A stretch of 64,000 bases of DNA from Siniperca chuatsi (GCF_020085105.1 NC_058046.1:27870175-27934174), one strand, 5' to 3'. Positions 1-10,632 are shown, counted from the stretch's first letter. The notes: a model not told the origin generated them from the letters alone. Made by a program: numbers and translations.

Positions 1-1264
1 TGTTAATAATACTACACATTACATAATTTTTTATTGTCTATTATATCTTTTTGCAGCTTGATATTATACCTAACTTAGGCTATACGTATTGATACAATGT
101 AAATCCTGACTCACTGTGTGACTGCTGAATAAAAAGTCTGTTATGTTGTGACAATCCAATAAACTATTGTGAATAAAACTAGATTGAAATTCTCTTATTC
201 TGTGTGGTTATAAGGTGGTTACAGAATTGTGAAATTCTCATCCACACAAGCCTATTGCCAACTTAATCAAAGAGTTTGTCTGTCTTTTTACGATGTTTCT
301 TGCATCCAATTAGTCTCCTACACCACTGTTTGAATAAATTCAATAAAAAAGGTTGCAATTTTTGTTATAAGAAAAAAGGTATATATGTACCAAGATCTTG
401 AAAGGAAAGGCACTGTTAAATCTAGAGTTTATACATTAGGCATTTGGCTTATGCTAATTGTCTTGAGAGGCCAGGTTTCTTTATACCAATCATCATCACA
501 CTTAAATCATTTTATTAAATAATATATTTTGTAATTAATTCATTTGAGTGTTTCAAAATGCTTATTGGAATAAGTGATATCATAAGGTGACAAACCTTTT
601 TAGCAAAAAATAAATCTTTATTATATTTAAGAATAGTCTTTTTGTGATAAAATAAGTACATCTTTTATTTCTGAATACATTTTCATTTCCTTTTATTCCC
701 ACTTCCCTTACATCTAACACAACCATCTGCCATCATTTCTATATTTCCAATTAAGTTTTTATATATATTTAAATGTCACCTCATTACTGACTTCTGTTTT
801 ATTTACCCACGCATCACTTAGTGTAATGGAATCAACCTCATAATCACTTACACAACATATCTCTGTGGACTAAAAAATCTATTTTTCATATACAGGTTTC
901 GCTGTTTATTATGTAATACTCTTTTTGCCACATTTAACGTTCAGAAAATGATTATTACTACACTTTTACATGTAGGTCTGTTACTGGGTGCTTTCATGAA
1001 ACTCACAAACAAAAACTTTCCACACTACAGTACATGCTAAAGTCATTGACTTTACAAATCAGGAACAGAAAACAACAGAAAAAATGTTGTTGCTGACAAA
1101 CAGTGCATGTCACAATGAATAAACAACGTCAAGGACCTTCGAACACCCTTTCTGTGACCCTCTCGTTGTATACGAGAAATGCCCGCTGAAAGGACTTCTG
1201 AGCCCACTGGCCCCTGGAAATGTGGACAATCCCCTTCATATTCTGTGCATTTCTATAGCACTGT
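1..1264. other. AT-rich upstream flank, no gene seen
   Basis: No coding exon is recognisable. Three AATAAA hexamers lie close together on the plus strand (128-133, 158-163, 172-177). They could mark the 3' end of a gene lying left of the window, since gamma-M crystallins are often in tandem in fish, but in sequence this AT-rich they may be chance. A half Maf site (TGCTGAC, 1091-1097) lies about 310 bases upstream of the crystallin start codon. Confidence 0.5.
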
Positions 1265-1275
1265 TGCTGACTCAG
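1265..1275 (+). promoter_or_regulatory. Maf-response-like element (MARE) of the crystallin promoter
   Basis: The sequence TGCTGACTCAG matches 11 of the 13 positions of the T-MARE consensus TGCTGACTCAGCA; only the final CA is replaced. It lies 37 bases upstream of the TATA box, the usual place for the proximal Maf/Nrl element of gamma-crystallin promoters, where c-Maf drives lens-fibre expression. The match is seen directly; binding is inferred from the family. Confidence 0.6.
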
Positions 1276-1311
1276 GGGGTTTATAGACAAAAGGCCAGTC
1301 TGTGGGTCTGG

Positions 1312-1318
1312 TATAAAA
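1312..1318 (+). promoter_or_regulatory. TATA box of the crystallin gene
   Basis: TATAAAA, in the context GGTATAAAAGG, lies 85 bases before the crystallin start codon. This predicts transcription starting near 1340-1347 and a 5' leader of about 60 bases. Gamma-crystallin genes characteristically have TATA promoters. Confidence 0.75.
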
Positions 1319-1402
1319 GGAAAGGGTTAAACCAGGTAGGGTACAGTTTGGTGCAAGAGCAAGAACAGCAGCAGTTCCAACAGCAGCCCACTGACCAGCA
1401 AA

Positions 1403-3261
1403 ATGACTTCCACTGGAATGAACATGATGAGCAAGGTAAACTCTCTCTTCGTTTTCATAATGTTACTGGCACTAAACGGGATAAACTGGAAATTGCCCTT
1501 GTGGCCTTTAAACACATTGATCCTCATGCTGTTTTTGTCAGGATTGCTGCTATAATCAATATTGTGGGCGAATGTGGCTTAGTGGTAGAGCGGGTCGTCC
1601 ACCAATTGGAAGGACTTCCCCCAGCCTACATATCGAAGTGTCCTTGGGCAAGACACTGAACCCCAAATTGCTCCTGAGGGCTGTGCCTTCGGTGTGTGAA
1701 TGATTAGTTTCTTTCAACTGATGAGCAGTTGGCACCTGCCATCAGTGTGTGAATGTGATTTGTAGTTAAAGCGCTTTGAGTAGTCAGGAAGACTAGAAAG
1801 GCGCTATATAAGTACAGTCCATTTACCAATATTCTTTATAATAATAATGAAGCAAATGACTATGTCGCTCAGAATGACAAACCCATAGAGAATTACCACC
1901 CAGCTCTGCAGTTCCCCTCAGCTCTACGGAGCTTTAAAGGGTCTTTGAGCTCATTGTTTTGGTTTTCGGGAACACAACTTTGCTGTTTTGGTTCACTCTC
2001 ACAGCTCTTATAGTGTCGTTTTCGGCCTCAGCTGGCAGCTGTTTTCAGTGAAAAATCTCTAAAAACACTACCTGCCCAGCACTAAAGTTAAACTCAGACA
2101 GGAAAAGTAAACGACTAGCTGATGAACATAGTGGAGCATTTAGCAGGTTATATTTCCCTCAAAAGTTGGTGAAAACCAAAAACTGAGCTACAAGGAGAGT
2201 AAATATTGGACTAACATTCTTCAGGTGGACACAACTCCAAATATATGTTAATGTTGCTCCATATCTGCTGCATGAGTAAATAGGCAACTGAATGCTAACA
2301 AGTTCAATAATATGTCAGTGTGTTTACAGCTTGTTTCTGCTGCCCCCAAGTGGCCAAAACAATCTGTTATTGCAGGTTTAAACATGCAATTAAAAGTAAA
2401 TTTAGTAGTAAAATCAGTTTTATCCTTAACAGCACTATTATCCAAAGAAAGTTGGATTCACCGACATCAAACATTTTCACCGTTTTCCCCTAAAGAACTT
2501 AACATGTGCGGCTTCAAACTTGAACACATGACTCCTGTGCTGCTCCTATACCTCACATGTGCTAACCAAAGCCTTTCCTTCTTTCTCCCTCAGATCATCT
2601 TCTACGAGGAGAGGAACTTCCAGGGTCGTTCCTATGAGTGCATGAGCGACTGCCCAGACATGTCCTCCTACCTGAACAGGTGCCACTCCTGCAGGGTGGA
2701 GAGAGGTTGCTTCATGGTGTACGACCGCACCAACTACATGGGCAACCAGTACTTCATGAGGAGGGGCGAGTACGCCGACTACATGAGCATGATGGGCATG
2801 AGCGACTGCATCAGGTCTTGCCGCATGATTCCCATGGTAAGATCTCGCACGTGGCTAGGTTTACTGTGGATGACATCTCTGGACTGCTTTAAATATAATT
2901 AATTCTCACAACAAGCCTTATAGAGCTCGTGTTGAAAATGTGAAATGTTCTGAGTTTAACCCAGTCCTCTTCTTCACCACAGCACAGGGGATCCTACAGG
3001 ATGAGGATCTACGAGAGGGAGAACTTCGGAGGTCAGATGTATGAGCTGATGGACGACTGCGACAACATCATGGACCGTTACCGCATGTCCAACTGCATGT
3101 CCTGCAATGTGATGGAGGGCCACTGGCTGATGTACGAGCAGCCCCACTACAGAGGCAGGATGATGTACATGAGGCCCGGCGAGTACAGGAACTTCATGAA
3201 CATGGGCGGAAGCGGCATGAGGTTCATGAGCATGAGGCGCATCACCGACTCCTGCTATTAG
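1403..3261 (+). CDS. crygm: Gamma-M crystallin, three exons, complete
   Basis: Structural lens protein of the beta/gamma-crystallin superfamily, expected to be very abundant in fish lens fibres. Exons are 1403-1435, 2594-2836 and 2983-3261, joined by phase-0 GT..AG introns, giving 184 residues. Exon 2 (81 codons) encodes the N-terminal two Greek-key motifs, starting [12 protein letters not shown]. Exon 3 (92 codons) encodes the C-terminal pair, containing [15 protein letters not shown], and ends in SCY and TAG. This one-domain-per-exon layout is the classic gamma-crystallin structure. Methionine is about 31 of 184 residues, and only one of the four tryptophans conserved in other gamma crystallins remains (in EGHWLMYE). 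Both are hallmarks of fish gamma-M proteins, linked to dense high-index lenses. Exon 1 encodes 11 residues ([11 protein letters not shown]), about eight more than the usual three. The start is the first ATG after the TATA box. Which gamma-M paralogue it is cannot be settled here. Confidence 0.95.
1566..1828 (+). mobile_element. tRNA-derived SINE in crystallin intron 1
   Basis: The head carries a tRNA-like Pol III A box (TGGCTTAGTGG, 1575-1585, followed by TAGAGCG). The B-box region is degraded. The body contains the motif CTTGGGCAAGACACTGAACC and the tail has AAAGCGCTTTGAGTAGTC and GGCGCTATATAAGTACAGTC, a structure I recognise from a common spiny-rayed-fish SINE. It lies wholly in intron 1, in the same orientation as the gene and clear of both splice sites. 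Confidence 0.75.
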
Positions 3262-3276
3262 ACTCTCTTTGCACTG

Positions 3277-3282
3277 AATAAA
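3277..3282 (+). terminator. Poly(A) signal of the crystallin gene
   Basis: AATAAA lies 15 bases after the TAG stop, followed by a GT-rich stretch (CTGGTGTGTTT, 3302-3312) suitable as the downstream element. The predicted 3' UTR is only about 35-45 bases, which fits the very short trailers of gamma-crystallin genes. Confidence 0.8.
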
Positions 3283-3319
3283 GCTGTCATAACCTGAACT
3301 GCTGGTGTGTTTAAGTAAT

Positions 3320-4070
3320 TTTTTATTCTGAGTACCCATGTTCTTTACTCACATTCACACCGTTTACACCAATCAGAGCTGGTCAAACTTCACCAAAGAG
3401 AAAGGCTGTCGACAAAGGTGAGAAGATTTCTCCTTCTCATTCAATTATTCGCTTCGTATTCTCATTTCCCACCCACATTTTCACAATAATCAACGACTTT
3501 GTTCATCTCAAGTCTGCTTCTCCAGTTTCTTGGCAGATGCATGTGCTGGATTGTTTTTAGTCATTTACAGAGTTGTGGAACCGAATACAAAAACTTGCAC
3601 AATCAAATGCAATCTAATACCTTACTGTAGAACTGCACTGAGTACTATTTTTATGAAGTTGATAATAAAAATGTTTTTGTTGAGAAAGGTGCTAAGTTGA
3701 CAGACCTCTTTTCTGATTTATTATTTATTTTTATTTACCCAAACATCAGTGGGTGTAATGCAATCAAACTCATATACAGTATGACCTACACTTCATACCA
3801 CATCTCCAGCTATTTCTATTTGCCATTTTTTGCCGTGCAACAGTCCGGCACATAACCCAGAGGAATTCTTGTTTTTATACTTTTTTTTTACAGATGTAAC
3901 ATGACATAACATTAGTGAGATTTAGAGGTGCTTTTGTAGGTGAATTTTGTTACCTTTGAACAGAACCAAGCTAGCTGTTCCCCTCTTTTTCCAGTCTTTG
4001 TGCTAAGCTAAGCTAACTAGCTGCTGGCAGGGGCTCCAAGTACAATACTGAATCAACTTCAAAACTCTTC
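3320..4070. other. Intergenic sequence, no gene seen
   Basis: No coding or RNA gene is recognised. A short GCTAAGCTAAGCTAAC block near 4001-4017 is a word I know from dispersed fish repeats and probably belongs to a repeat fragment running into the adjoining LINE relic. Confidence 0.4.
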
Positions 4071-4075
4071 TTAAA

Positions 4076-4255
4076 GCACTTGGTTTGGCACCCCAGCATA
4101 TTTCTGACCTGCTTACTGACTACTAAGTCAGACCTCTCGGGTCATCAGGTGGTGGTTTTCTAACTATACCTAGAATCAGATTCAGATCTGGTGAAGGTGG
4201 TAGCTACTTTGGCCCTGTTCTCTGGAACAAACTGCCTGCTGACCTGAGATTTGTC
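4076..4255 (+). pseudogene. Non-LTR retrotransposon relic (C-terminal ORF end)
   Basis: Conceptual translation with one in-frame stop gives LGLAPQHISDLLTDY, then RPLGSS, PRIRFRS and VLWNKLPADLR. This order (AP-x-YISDLL, then R-x-LRSS, then PR-x-R/K, then LWN-x-LP-x-LR) is the recurring C-terminal tail of L2/CR1- and Rex-like LINE reverse-transcriptase proteins in fish. Only this tail is visible, so the copy is 5'-truncated and dead. Family assignment within the LINEs is uncertain. Confidence 0.6.
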
Positions 4256-4772
4256 ATAAGAACATTCTCTGTGGGCTTTCCATGTCTTCTGTGCAATGGG
4301 GCTATGCTCACCATCTGCGAAGCCTTTTGATTTGCAACTGAGAAGTAGTGATACATACTGCTGGAACTGCTGCCTTTCTTGTTCTAAAATGAGGCTTGTG
4401 TCAGCTGAAATCGTTGCATTGAACTGGAGGAAGTTTAGTCTAATTGTGGAGTGGAATTCAAACCGTTGTGTCTAGAGTCTTCCATAGTAAACTTGGACAT
4501 TGTCACATAAATACTGGAATATCTGGTGATTCTCTGATTATATTAACACTGCTGCAATTTGGCTTCAGTCTCGTTCAGAGTTGTTATGAGATGTAAATAT
4601 TGTCTTTGGAGCATCTGGCTTTGTTTCTGGTAGACTGCATGTTTCCTTCAGTCCTGTTCTCATAAGGAACACAATAACAGAGCAGTCACACAGGTACATT
4701 CACAACCAGAGTCCGGTCGTTTTTCACTTTCATTTGTTTTGGAATGCAGTTCTAGTTTGTGCAAATTAGGAA

Positions 4773-4790
4773 ATGTTAGCATGCTAACAT
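4773..4790. repeat. Perfect 18-bp palindrome from a dispersed repeat
   Basis: ATGTTAGCATGCTAACAT is its own reverse complement. The same palindrome, extended to 20 bp, occurs at 21549-21568 inside a larger dispersed repeat copy, so this is probably a fragment of that family. Confidence 0.6.
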
Positions 4791-4799
4791 GAAGCCATT

Positions 4800-5990
4800 A
4801 AACTGAACAGAAATGCTGGCTGTAGGTTTTATGACATTCTCCAGTGTTCAGGATCATCAACTACCATGCAACAATAAAACACGACCCCATATGAATGATA
4901 ATGTTGCTCTGTGACTATTGGATGTCTTTGCAACTGTTCGGCATATCAACAAAAAATCAGTTAATGCAGGTTAAAGATAAATAAAATATACTGTATACAC
5001 ACATGCAAAAGATATACTATGTAAAAAATCACTGCCTACAAGATAGGTACATATACTATACATATAGTTTTTTGTTATATGCCTTAGAGGAGGATTATAG
5101 AAGCACATGGCTCTCTATCTTTCTTTCTCACTCTTTCTTTCTCTTTCCTCCCTCTTTTTCCTCCAGAGAACGGCCAATCCAGCAAGTGAGTGGGGAATCG
5201 ATGCCCTGATACGCGATTCAGCCTAATGAGGATCAGAAACATCTTAATACAGACCCATAATCCACCACTTAATCCCTCATTATAGAATCATCTGCATTTA
5301 CTGGTCCTGCTCCATACCGCCACAGTCAGGTCCATTGTTCTGCCTCGCCTCATCTCACCCAGGGCTACGTCCCCCTTTGTCTCCCCTCGGTGTCAGTTAT
5401 ATTTGATCAGCTCTCATTAGACTTTCAGACGAGATGAGTAGAAGGGCCTTGAAAATAGTGCTTTTGTGTGCACTTCTATGCTATCTCCTGTCTGAAATGG
5501 AAAATGAGACATATGCTTAATGAGGATGAGATGGACTGGGACCTGCCGTCCGACAGAGCGATAGGGAGTGTAATGTGTCGAGAAAGTGCTGTGACTGATA
5601 CTGTTAAAGGACACACTTTTCAGGCAACGTCTGTGTCAGTGATTGTGACTTCTGAGAGACTGAAAATTACTCTGAAGTGGGACAGATGGATTAAAGTTTA
5701 ATGCTGAGCCCTGGGGAGTCTGTGTTTTAGTTTAGTGCAGCATTAACACAAAAGTTAGGGAACTTTTACCCAAGTTTAAAAAAGTGAAAGTATTCCTACA
5801 TACAGTATATCCTTGATCCTTGATATCTTGATATCCTTCTTGTCATGAACCTATTTCTCTACCTTTTGAGCCACCACCACAATATTCTGCTTGCCAGTTA
5901 TCACGTGGACTATAGGCACACTTACGTGTTATTACTATACCCTAACAGCATGCACTGCTGTCTCTTATGGTGTCTTTTTTTGATAATGCC
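4800..5990. other. Intergenic sequence, no gene seen
   Basis: No coding exon is supported; the open frames here are short and unlike known proteins. A pyrimidine-rich tract (about 5107-5165, mainly CTTT/CTCT) precedes a moderately complex, repeat-poor segment to about 5700. Confidence 0.4.
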
Positions 5991-5994
5991 ACTT

Positions 5995-6530
5995 TGAGGG
6001 CGCCAAAGATGTGGATGGATTACATTTATGTAGCACTTTATCTTGAATACTCAAAGCGCTGACAGTGAAGGGGGGAAACTCACCTCAACCACCACCAATG
6101 TGCACCACCCACCTGGGTGATGCAGGGCAGCCATATTGCGCCAAATGCTCACCACACATCAGCTTGAGGTGGAGAGGGAGGGAAACATAGAGCCAATTAC
6201 ACTGGGGGATGATTAGGTGGCCAGATGGAGACAGCCACGTTGCTAATTTTATGAGGACACTGGGGAACCCCCTACTCTCAAGTGCCGTGGGATCTTCAAT
6301 GACCACAGTGAGTCAGGACCTCGGTTTCTCCTACAACACAGTGTTCCCGTCACTGCACTGGGGCATTGGAATTTTACAAGGACCAGAGGGAAGACTGTCC
6401 CCCTACTGGCCCACCAACACCACTCACAGCAGCAACTAAGTTTTCCCATCCATGTACTTGCCAAGCCCACAACCTGCTTAGCTTCAGTTATTCAGCAGAA
6501 ACAGGGTACATGTTGGTACGGCTGCTGGCA
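5995..6530 (-). mobile_element. 5S-rRNA-derived SINE (SINE3-like)
   Basis: Read on the minus strand, the element begins near 6530 with a head resembling 5S rRNA. The block at 6444-6485 matches the 5S internal promoter region: the plus strand reads TCCCATCCATGTACTTGCC then CCTGCTTAGCTTC, the complement of the 5S A-box/C-box stretch. TGGTACGGCTGCTGG at 6515-6529 matches the complement of the 5S 5' end. The body contains AGTCAGGACCTCGGTTT and CACTGGGGCATTGG (plus-strand reading), typical of this fish family, and the tail near 6000-6060 has the ACTCAAAGCGCT word. Pol III-transcribed 5S SINEs are known from zebrafish and other fish. Confidence 0.7.
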
Positions 6531-8544
6531 AATACTGTTTTCAGTGTTTTCAGTTACACTGGCCAATTAGACCTCCACTCAGGAAGTTGAAAAACTCAGG
6601 CTGAAGTTGGGTGGAACAATGCTGGGAATTACGTGATATAACCAAACTCTATGAACTAATAACAATGATAACAATGCAAACTGTCCCGGCCTAAAAGGTG
6701 CAACAAAGCTGACAGGAGAGTGAGGGAACTTTCAGTCAAAAGTACAGTCTGTACAGAAGAGGTCTAATCAGGCAACATAAGTGAAAACTTGGATGGACTA
6801 TGGGTGTGTAATATGTTTTGGTAGCTTATTTTAACAACACATACATTGAGGTACTTGCACGGTGTGACTGTAACAGCAAAACTATGAATATTTTCTCCCT
6901 GAAATGGCTGCACACTCATTGCAGCAAAAACCAACTGTACTGTACTTAGAGTTTAATTAAGCAATAATTTCTGATCATTTTGAGGTTGAATGAAATAACT
7001 CCCTGTACTCCCTGTTGCTCTTTCTTCTGATCCCACTGAGAATCAACAGCTCAGTCAGGTCTGTGCAGCTGTCAGAAGCTTTCAAGTAACTGTTGTGTTC
7101 ACTTTAGTCCTTCCATCTCTCACCGAGACCCCCAAAAAAACTGCAGGCAGCTGTTTCTAGCACATGAGCTCAGGCATTACCTGTCTGTAGCCAAATAGAG
7201 AAAAGCTGAAGTAAACCAATGAATAGATGTAACTCATGGATCTAGCAAGTTCACGAGTTGGTGAACTAAACTGCCCTCAAGCTAGATTCTTTCATTCCCC
7301 ATGTAGAAGACTGTATTATCTGATGTTATATATAATTGTATGTATGTGTTGTTCTTGTATGCTGGTTGTGTGTGTTTAAATCTGAATTAATGTTTCTTGT
7401 GCTCAGGTCTCTCTTTAGAAAGTGATTTTGATCTCGATGAGACTACCTGATTGCATAATGTTACTGAACACGGCCTAAATGAACAATGAATACCGGACAG
7501 AAAAGCAAAGCAAAAGACTTGTCGCTTTGTTTCACTGTGACATAATCTTTGAGAAGTGCAAATGCAACAATATTAGAATAATCAGTTAAATGTTGCCAAA
7601 ATAAATGAACAAGTATGTTGAGGATTAACCCTTTTTAATGTAATTATTATTTTTAAATAAGCAAATGTGGTACTAGAATGCAGCATACTATTGGTGTTTG
7701 CATTATTTGTTCATTATCCCTTCATTTCTTGAACTTCTACCTTGTGTTCTTTCATATCAATCAGTAATGCAACATGCTGGTATGAGTCCTGTGGATGGGA
7801 ATAGTTTGGATCAAAATGCCCCTAATCAAAATTAGCCTCATTCAGACACACTCAAATTTAGACTAACAAAGGAGGTTAATATAGAATTATGTGTTGAGAG
7901 GAGGAGAAATCTCTTTTCCTTTAGGTGAAGCTGTGCGATGATCCTCGTGAGGGCTGGATAATTAGCCCCATGTAGGTGTGGAGAAGGCTGATTCTCAACT
8001 CACACTATCCCTCCCTCTTCATTACTCTGTGTACTGAGGTGAGTAGGAGGTGGAGGGGGATAAAACAAAACAAATAAAACTCATTAAAGGTACCCATGTG
8101 GCTACAAATCCCCCTCTGCAGAATGCTAACGCACCACAGACATCATTAGCTCCGGTCAAAGGCGCTATCGTTATTCTGCCTGAATATGAATGCAGATCAA
8201 AGCCCGCTATAGTTCATTGTCTTTTAACCTGAGGCAGGATTCTCAAAATCAGAGCTCCTCTTTTTGGCAAGTTTTCATTTTTTCCTCCCTGATCTCGGCC
8301 AGTGGAGACCCAGAAAATCACTCCACATAGCAAGAGCAAATCTTGAGATGAAAAAATCTTAATGATTTCTCCAATGATGCACCTATGGCATTTTCTTGCT
8401 GTGAAGAACGGAGTAAATTTTTGATGCTGCAAAATAGATGAGGGTCCTTTTGTAGTTCTATAAAGAAGTTTGCCGAATCCTAAAGGAAAGTTGTTTTCAC
8501 GTACAATGACAACTTCAGCATCAAGAAACCTGATTATTCCCACG
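6531..8544. other. Intergenic sequence with a possible conserved non-coding block
   Basis: No gene is recognised. The part around 8060-8260 is repeat-poor and rich in AT-core and TCF-like words (TCATTAA, GATCAAAG, GAATATGAATG), so it could be a conserved non-coding element. That is inference only. An RBPJ-type word on the minus strand (TTCCCACG on plus) occurs at 8537-8544. Confidence 0.3.
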
Positions 8545-8830
8545 TTTTGTAGCCATACTAGCGGTATGGCTCTAGGGGTGGCAATGTCTGTCCTTCGGTC
8601 AGTGAACCACTATGGGCGACACTAAAGTGACATGGAAAACATGGTAAACATTATAACTGGTAAACATCAATGATGTGAGCATTTAGCTCAACTACAACCT
8701 CATAGAGAAGCTAGCATAGCTGTAGATATCTTGTGTAGCCATGCTTTTGGTGAAACATCTTGACAACTGTTGGATGGACTGCCATAACATTTGTACTGAC
8801 ATTTTACTGACATGTCCCCCTAGTAGATTC
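8545..8830 (+). repeat. Dispersed repeat, GTAAACATTATA/TTTAGCTCAA family, copy 1
   Basis: This copy shares the blocks ACATGGTAAACATTATA, GAGCATTTAGCTCAA and CTAGCATAGCTGTAGA with the copy at 12440-12905, and with the inverted copy at 21490-22045. It also carries ACAACTGTTGGATGGACTG, matching parts of those copies. I recognise it as one of the commonest interspersed repeats of spiny-rayed fish; I cannot name its class with certainty, though a non-autonomous DNA transposon is likely. Confidence 0.6.
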
Positions 8831-9884
8831 TTCCGTGTCTTATCTGTTGGTTACGTATTGTAAGTTGACACTGTGTTTGTGTTACAGCCTCATTTATCAT
8901 TTATCACCAACGACCAAATCAAAACCTAAATTGAAACATTGAAATTGTTTTGAGAATATCTTGAGCATTGCCAGCTGCCACATATCAATTAAATATTGTA
9001 AAAAATAATTATTATTTCTGTTATTACAAACGTATCCTCAATATTTAATGCTCAATTCTTGTGGACCTCATTTAAACTGCTGGACTGGACAAATACTTGC
9101 CAAGAGTTTATCATTTTAACGAGTGAAACAGTGAGTCACAGAGGCTGAATCCTCCCCAGAGGTGATGTCTTGCTCCAACATGCTGAGTGTGATCCACAAC
9201 AATCTCCTGCCTCAGTTTACACACATTTGCATCAGTGATCCTCTGGGTCCCATCCCCACGACCCCACTTATCTCACATCTCTAATAAGGGCAGTGTAATT
9301 GTCTCCTCAGGTATGATGGCCTCAATGCGCCCTGACATCTTGATCTCATCTGTGCAAATTACTCCATTTACATCCCACATTTCCCTCCTGCTTAAACAGA
9401 CGTACATTTTTTAAAACCTGTTTACATTGGGCAGAAACGGAGGCAGGTGCAGGGGTTTTCTCTTCGAGGAAGTTCACAGCTGTGACGACTGTAACTGCTA
9501 TCAGACAGAGAGAGAGCATGTGCCAACAAACACACTGTACTAATCACACATGATAGCATCTGCAGCCAACAGTCAGCAGGCACACGTTACATGACTGCAG
9601 CCAGCCATGACCCCATCAGGCACACACACACACATAAAAACACACACAGGTCAGTACAAGAGTGGTCATAAACAAAAATGGGAATAAACACAATGTGCTC
9701 TGCCTTAATAAAGATGAGCGTTTGGCAATGGAAGTACAAAGATTATTTGTGTAAGTAAAATGGTGGGAGGTGGTCGTGTGGCTCAGGTCCCACCTGTTTG
9801 GCAGCACCTGGAAGTTGCTTGGCATCTTCCCAGATCCATATTCTTCATATATGTTTACAATCTGTCCTGATTTTCCGTATTGTA
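8831..9884. other. Intergenic; candidate conserved block at 9130-9420
   Basis: No coding exon is seen. Bases 9130-9420 look non-repetitive and contain TTTGCAT (octamer-like), GTGTAATTGTC and GTGCAAATTAC, words typical of POU and homeodomain sites, so this is a plausible enhancer-type element. A short CA-rich tract lies at 9619-9650. Confidence 0.3.
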
Positions 9885-10135
9885 TTTTTGCTGTTTTGGT
9901 CTATTCTGTACACACGACATTTATTGCATGTCTGTCTGTCCTCGAACAGAGATCCGTCCTCTGTTGCTCTGCCTTAGGCTTCTCCCAATTTTTCCCCATG
10001 AAAAGTTTTTTCAGGGGGAGTTTTTTCTTATCCGAATTGAGGGTCTAAGGATACAGGGTTTCATATGCTGAACAGATTGTAAAGCCCTTTGCGGCAAATT
10101 AGTGAAATTGGGCTATATAAATAAGATGGACTTAA
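9885..10135 (+). mobile_element. LINE 3' UTR fragment
   Basis: The stretch reads GATCCGTCCTCTGTTGCTCT, then TTTTTCAGGGGGAGTTTTTT, CTTATCCGAATTGAGGGTC, and finally AAGCCCTTTGCGGCAAATTAG with TTGGGCTATATAAATAAG. This order is the 3' end of a widespread fish LINE family. A second, more diverged copy of the same tail is at 61990-62160. No coding part accompanies it. Confidence 0.6.
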
Positions 10136-10234
10136 TGCCCATGCAATGCCATGATTTAAAAACACTCTATAAGTTTCTTGAAGTAACGTTTTCATGAGCA
10201 AAATGTATTGAAGTTATAGTTATTAACTTATTAT

Positions 10235-10385
10235 GAGGATTGGCCCTCATAATAATATTATGTGATTGTTATGAGTGATTAATTAACATGTAAGAAACAC
10301 TTTAATGCTTTAACTGGTTGAAATGGAGTTCATTTGAACTATTTTATGAACTGCTGGGTAATTTCATCTATACCAATGTAGTTTG
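10235..10385 (+). mobile_element. MITE fragment, left half, split by later insertions
   Basis: Blocks AACATGTAAGAAACACTTTA, ACTGGTTGAAATGGAG and ACTGCTGGGTAATTTCATCT match the internal order of the related copies at 39788-40170 and 49330-49645. The continuation (ATCTTAATCTGCAAAG and onward) resumes only at about 11462, so roughly 1.1 kb of other repeats was inserted between the halves. Confidence 0.55.
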
Positions 10386-10389
10386 ACAA

Positions 10390-10515
10390 AAAAACTTACC
10401 ACAAGGTCCACTTACAGCTTATTTTCCCAGAGAATCCACTGGAAAAAAAGCTGATGAGTGGACTTTTATTTCAGATCTTTATGTCACAGCACTGTTTCCA
10501 AGGTCAAGAATGAAA
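10390..10515. repeat. Fragment of the dispersed family with the foldback copy
   Basis: It ends with CTGTTTCCAAGGTCAAGAATGA, a block shared with the copies near 16575-16885 and 47940-48262 (the latter with a few changes), and starts with an AAGGTCCACTTACAG-like block shared with the same family. It is incomplete and degraded. Confidence 0.45.
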
Positions 10516-10524
10516 TTTCATAGG

Positions 10525-10632
10525 GGAGCCCCGGTAGCTCACCTGGTAGAGCGTGTACCAGGTACCAAGGCTGAGTCCTTACCGCAGAAACCCGTCTCTC
10601 TTTGCTGTGACCATCAAATAAAGCAGAAATGC
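10525..10632 (+). mobile_element. tRNA-derived SINE, degraded
   Basis: A tRNA-like head with the A box TAGCTCACCTGG (10535-10546) and TAGAGCG is followed by ACCAAGGCTGAGTCCTTACC, nearly identical to the SINE at 34018-34165. The B box is ruined and the tail ends ACCATCAAATAAAGCAGAAATG, the typical end of this percomorph family. Confidence 0.7.

Noticed and set aside
1222..1659. 145-codon frame over crystallin exon 1
   Set aside because: Different frame from the crystallin, starts with GTG and runs into the intronic SINE.
2312..2902. Long frame covering crystallin exon 2 with flanking intron sequence
   Set aside because: Only 2594-2836 is crystallin-like; the rest is intron 1 and intron 2 read-through. 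The spliced model explains the locus better.
6444..6529. Possible 5S rRNA gene
   Set aside because: Only parts of the 5S sequence match, with many changes, and they lead into a SINE body; a functional 5S gene is excluded.
10531..10560. Possible tRNA gene from A-box-like sequence
   Set aside because: No intact B box or cloverleaf; it is the head of a tRNA-derived SINE. The same holds for 1571-1600, 19760-19820 and 34018-34075.
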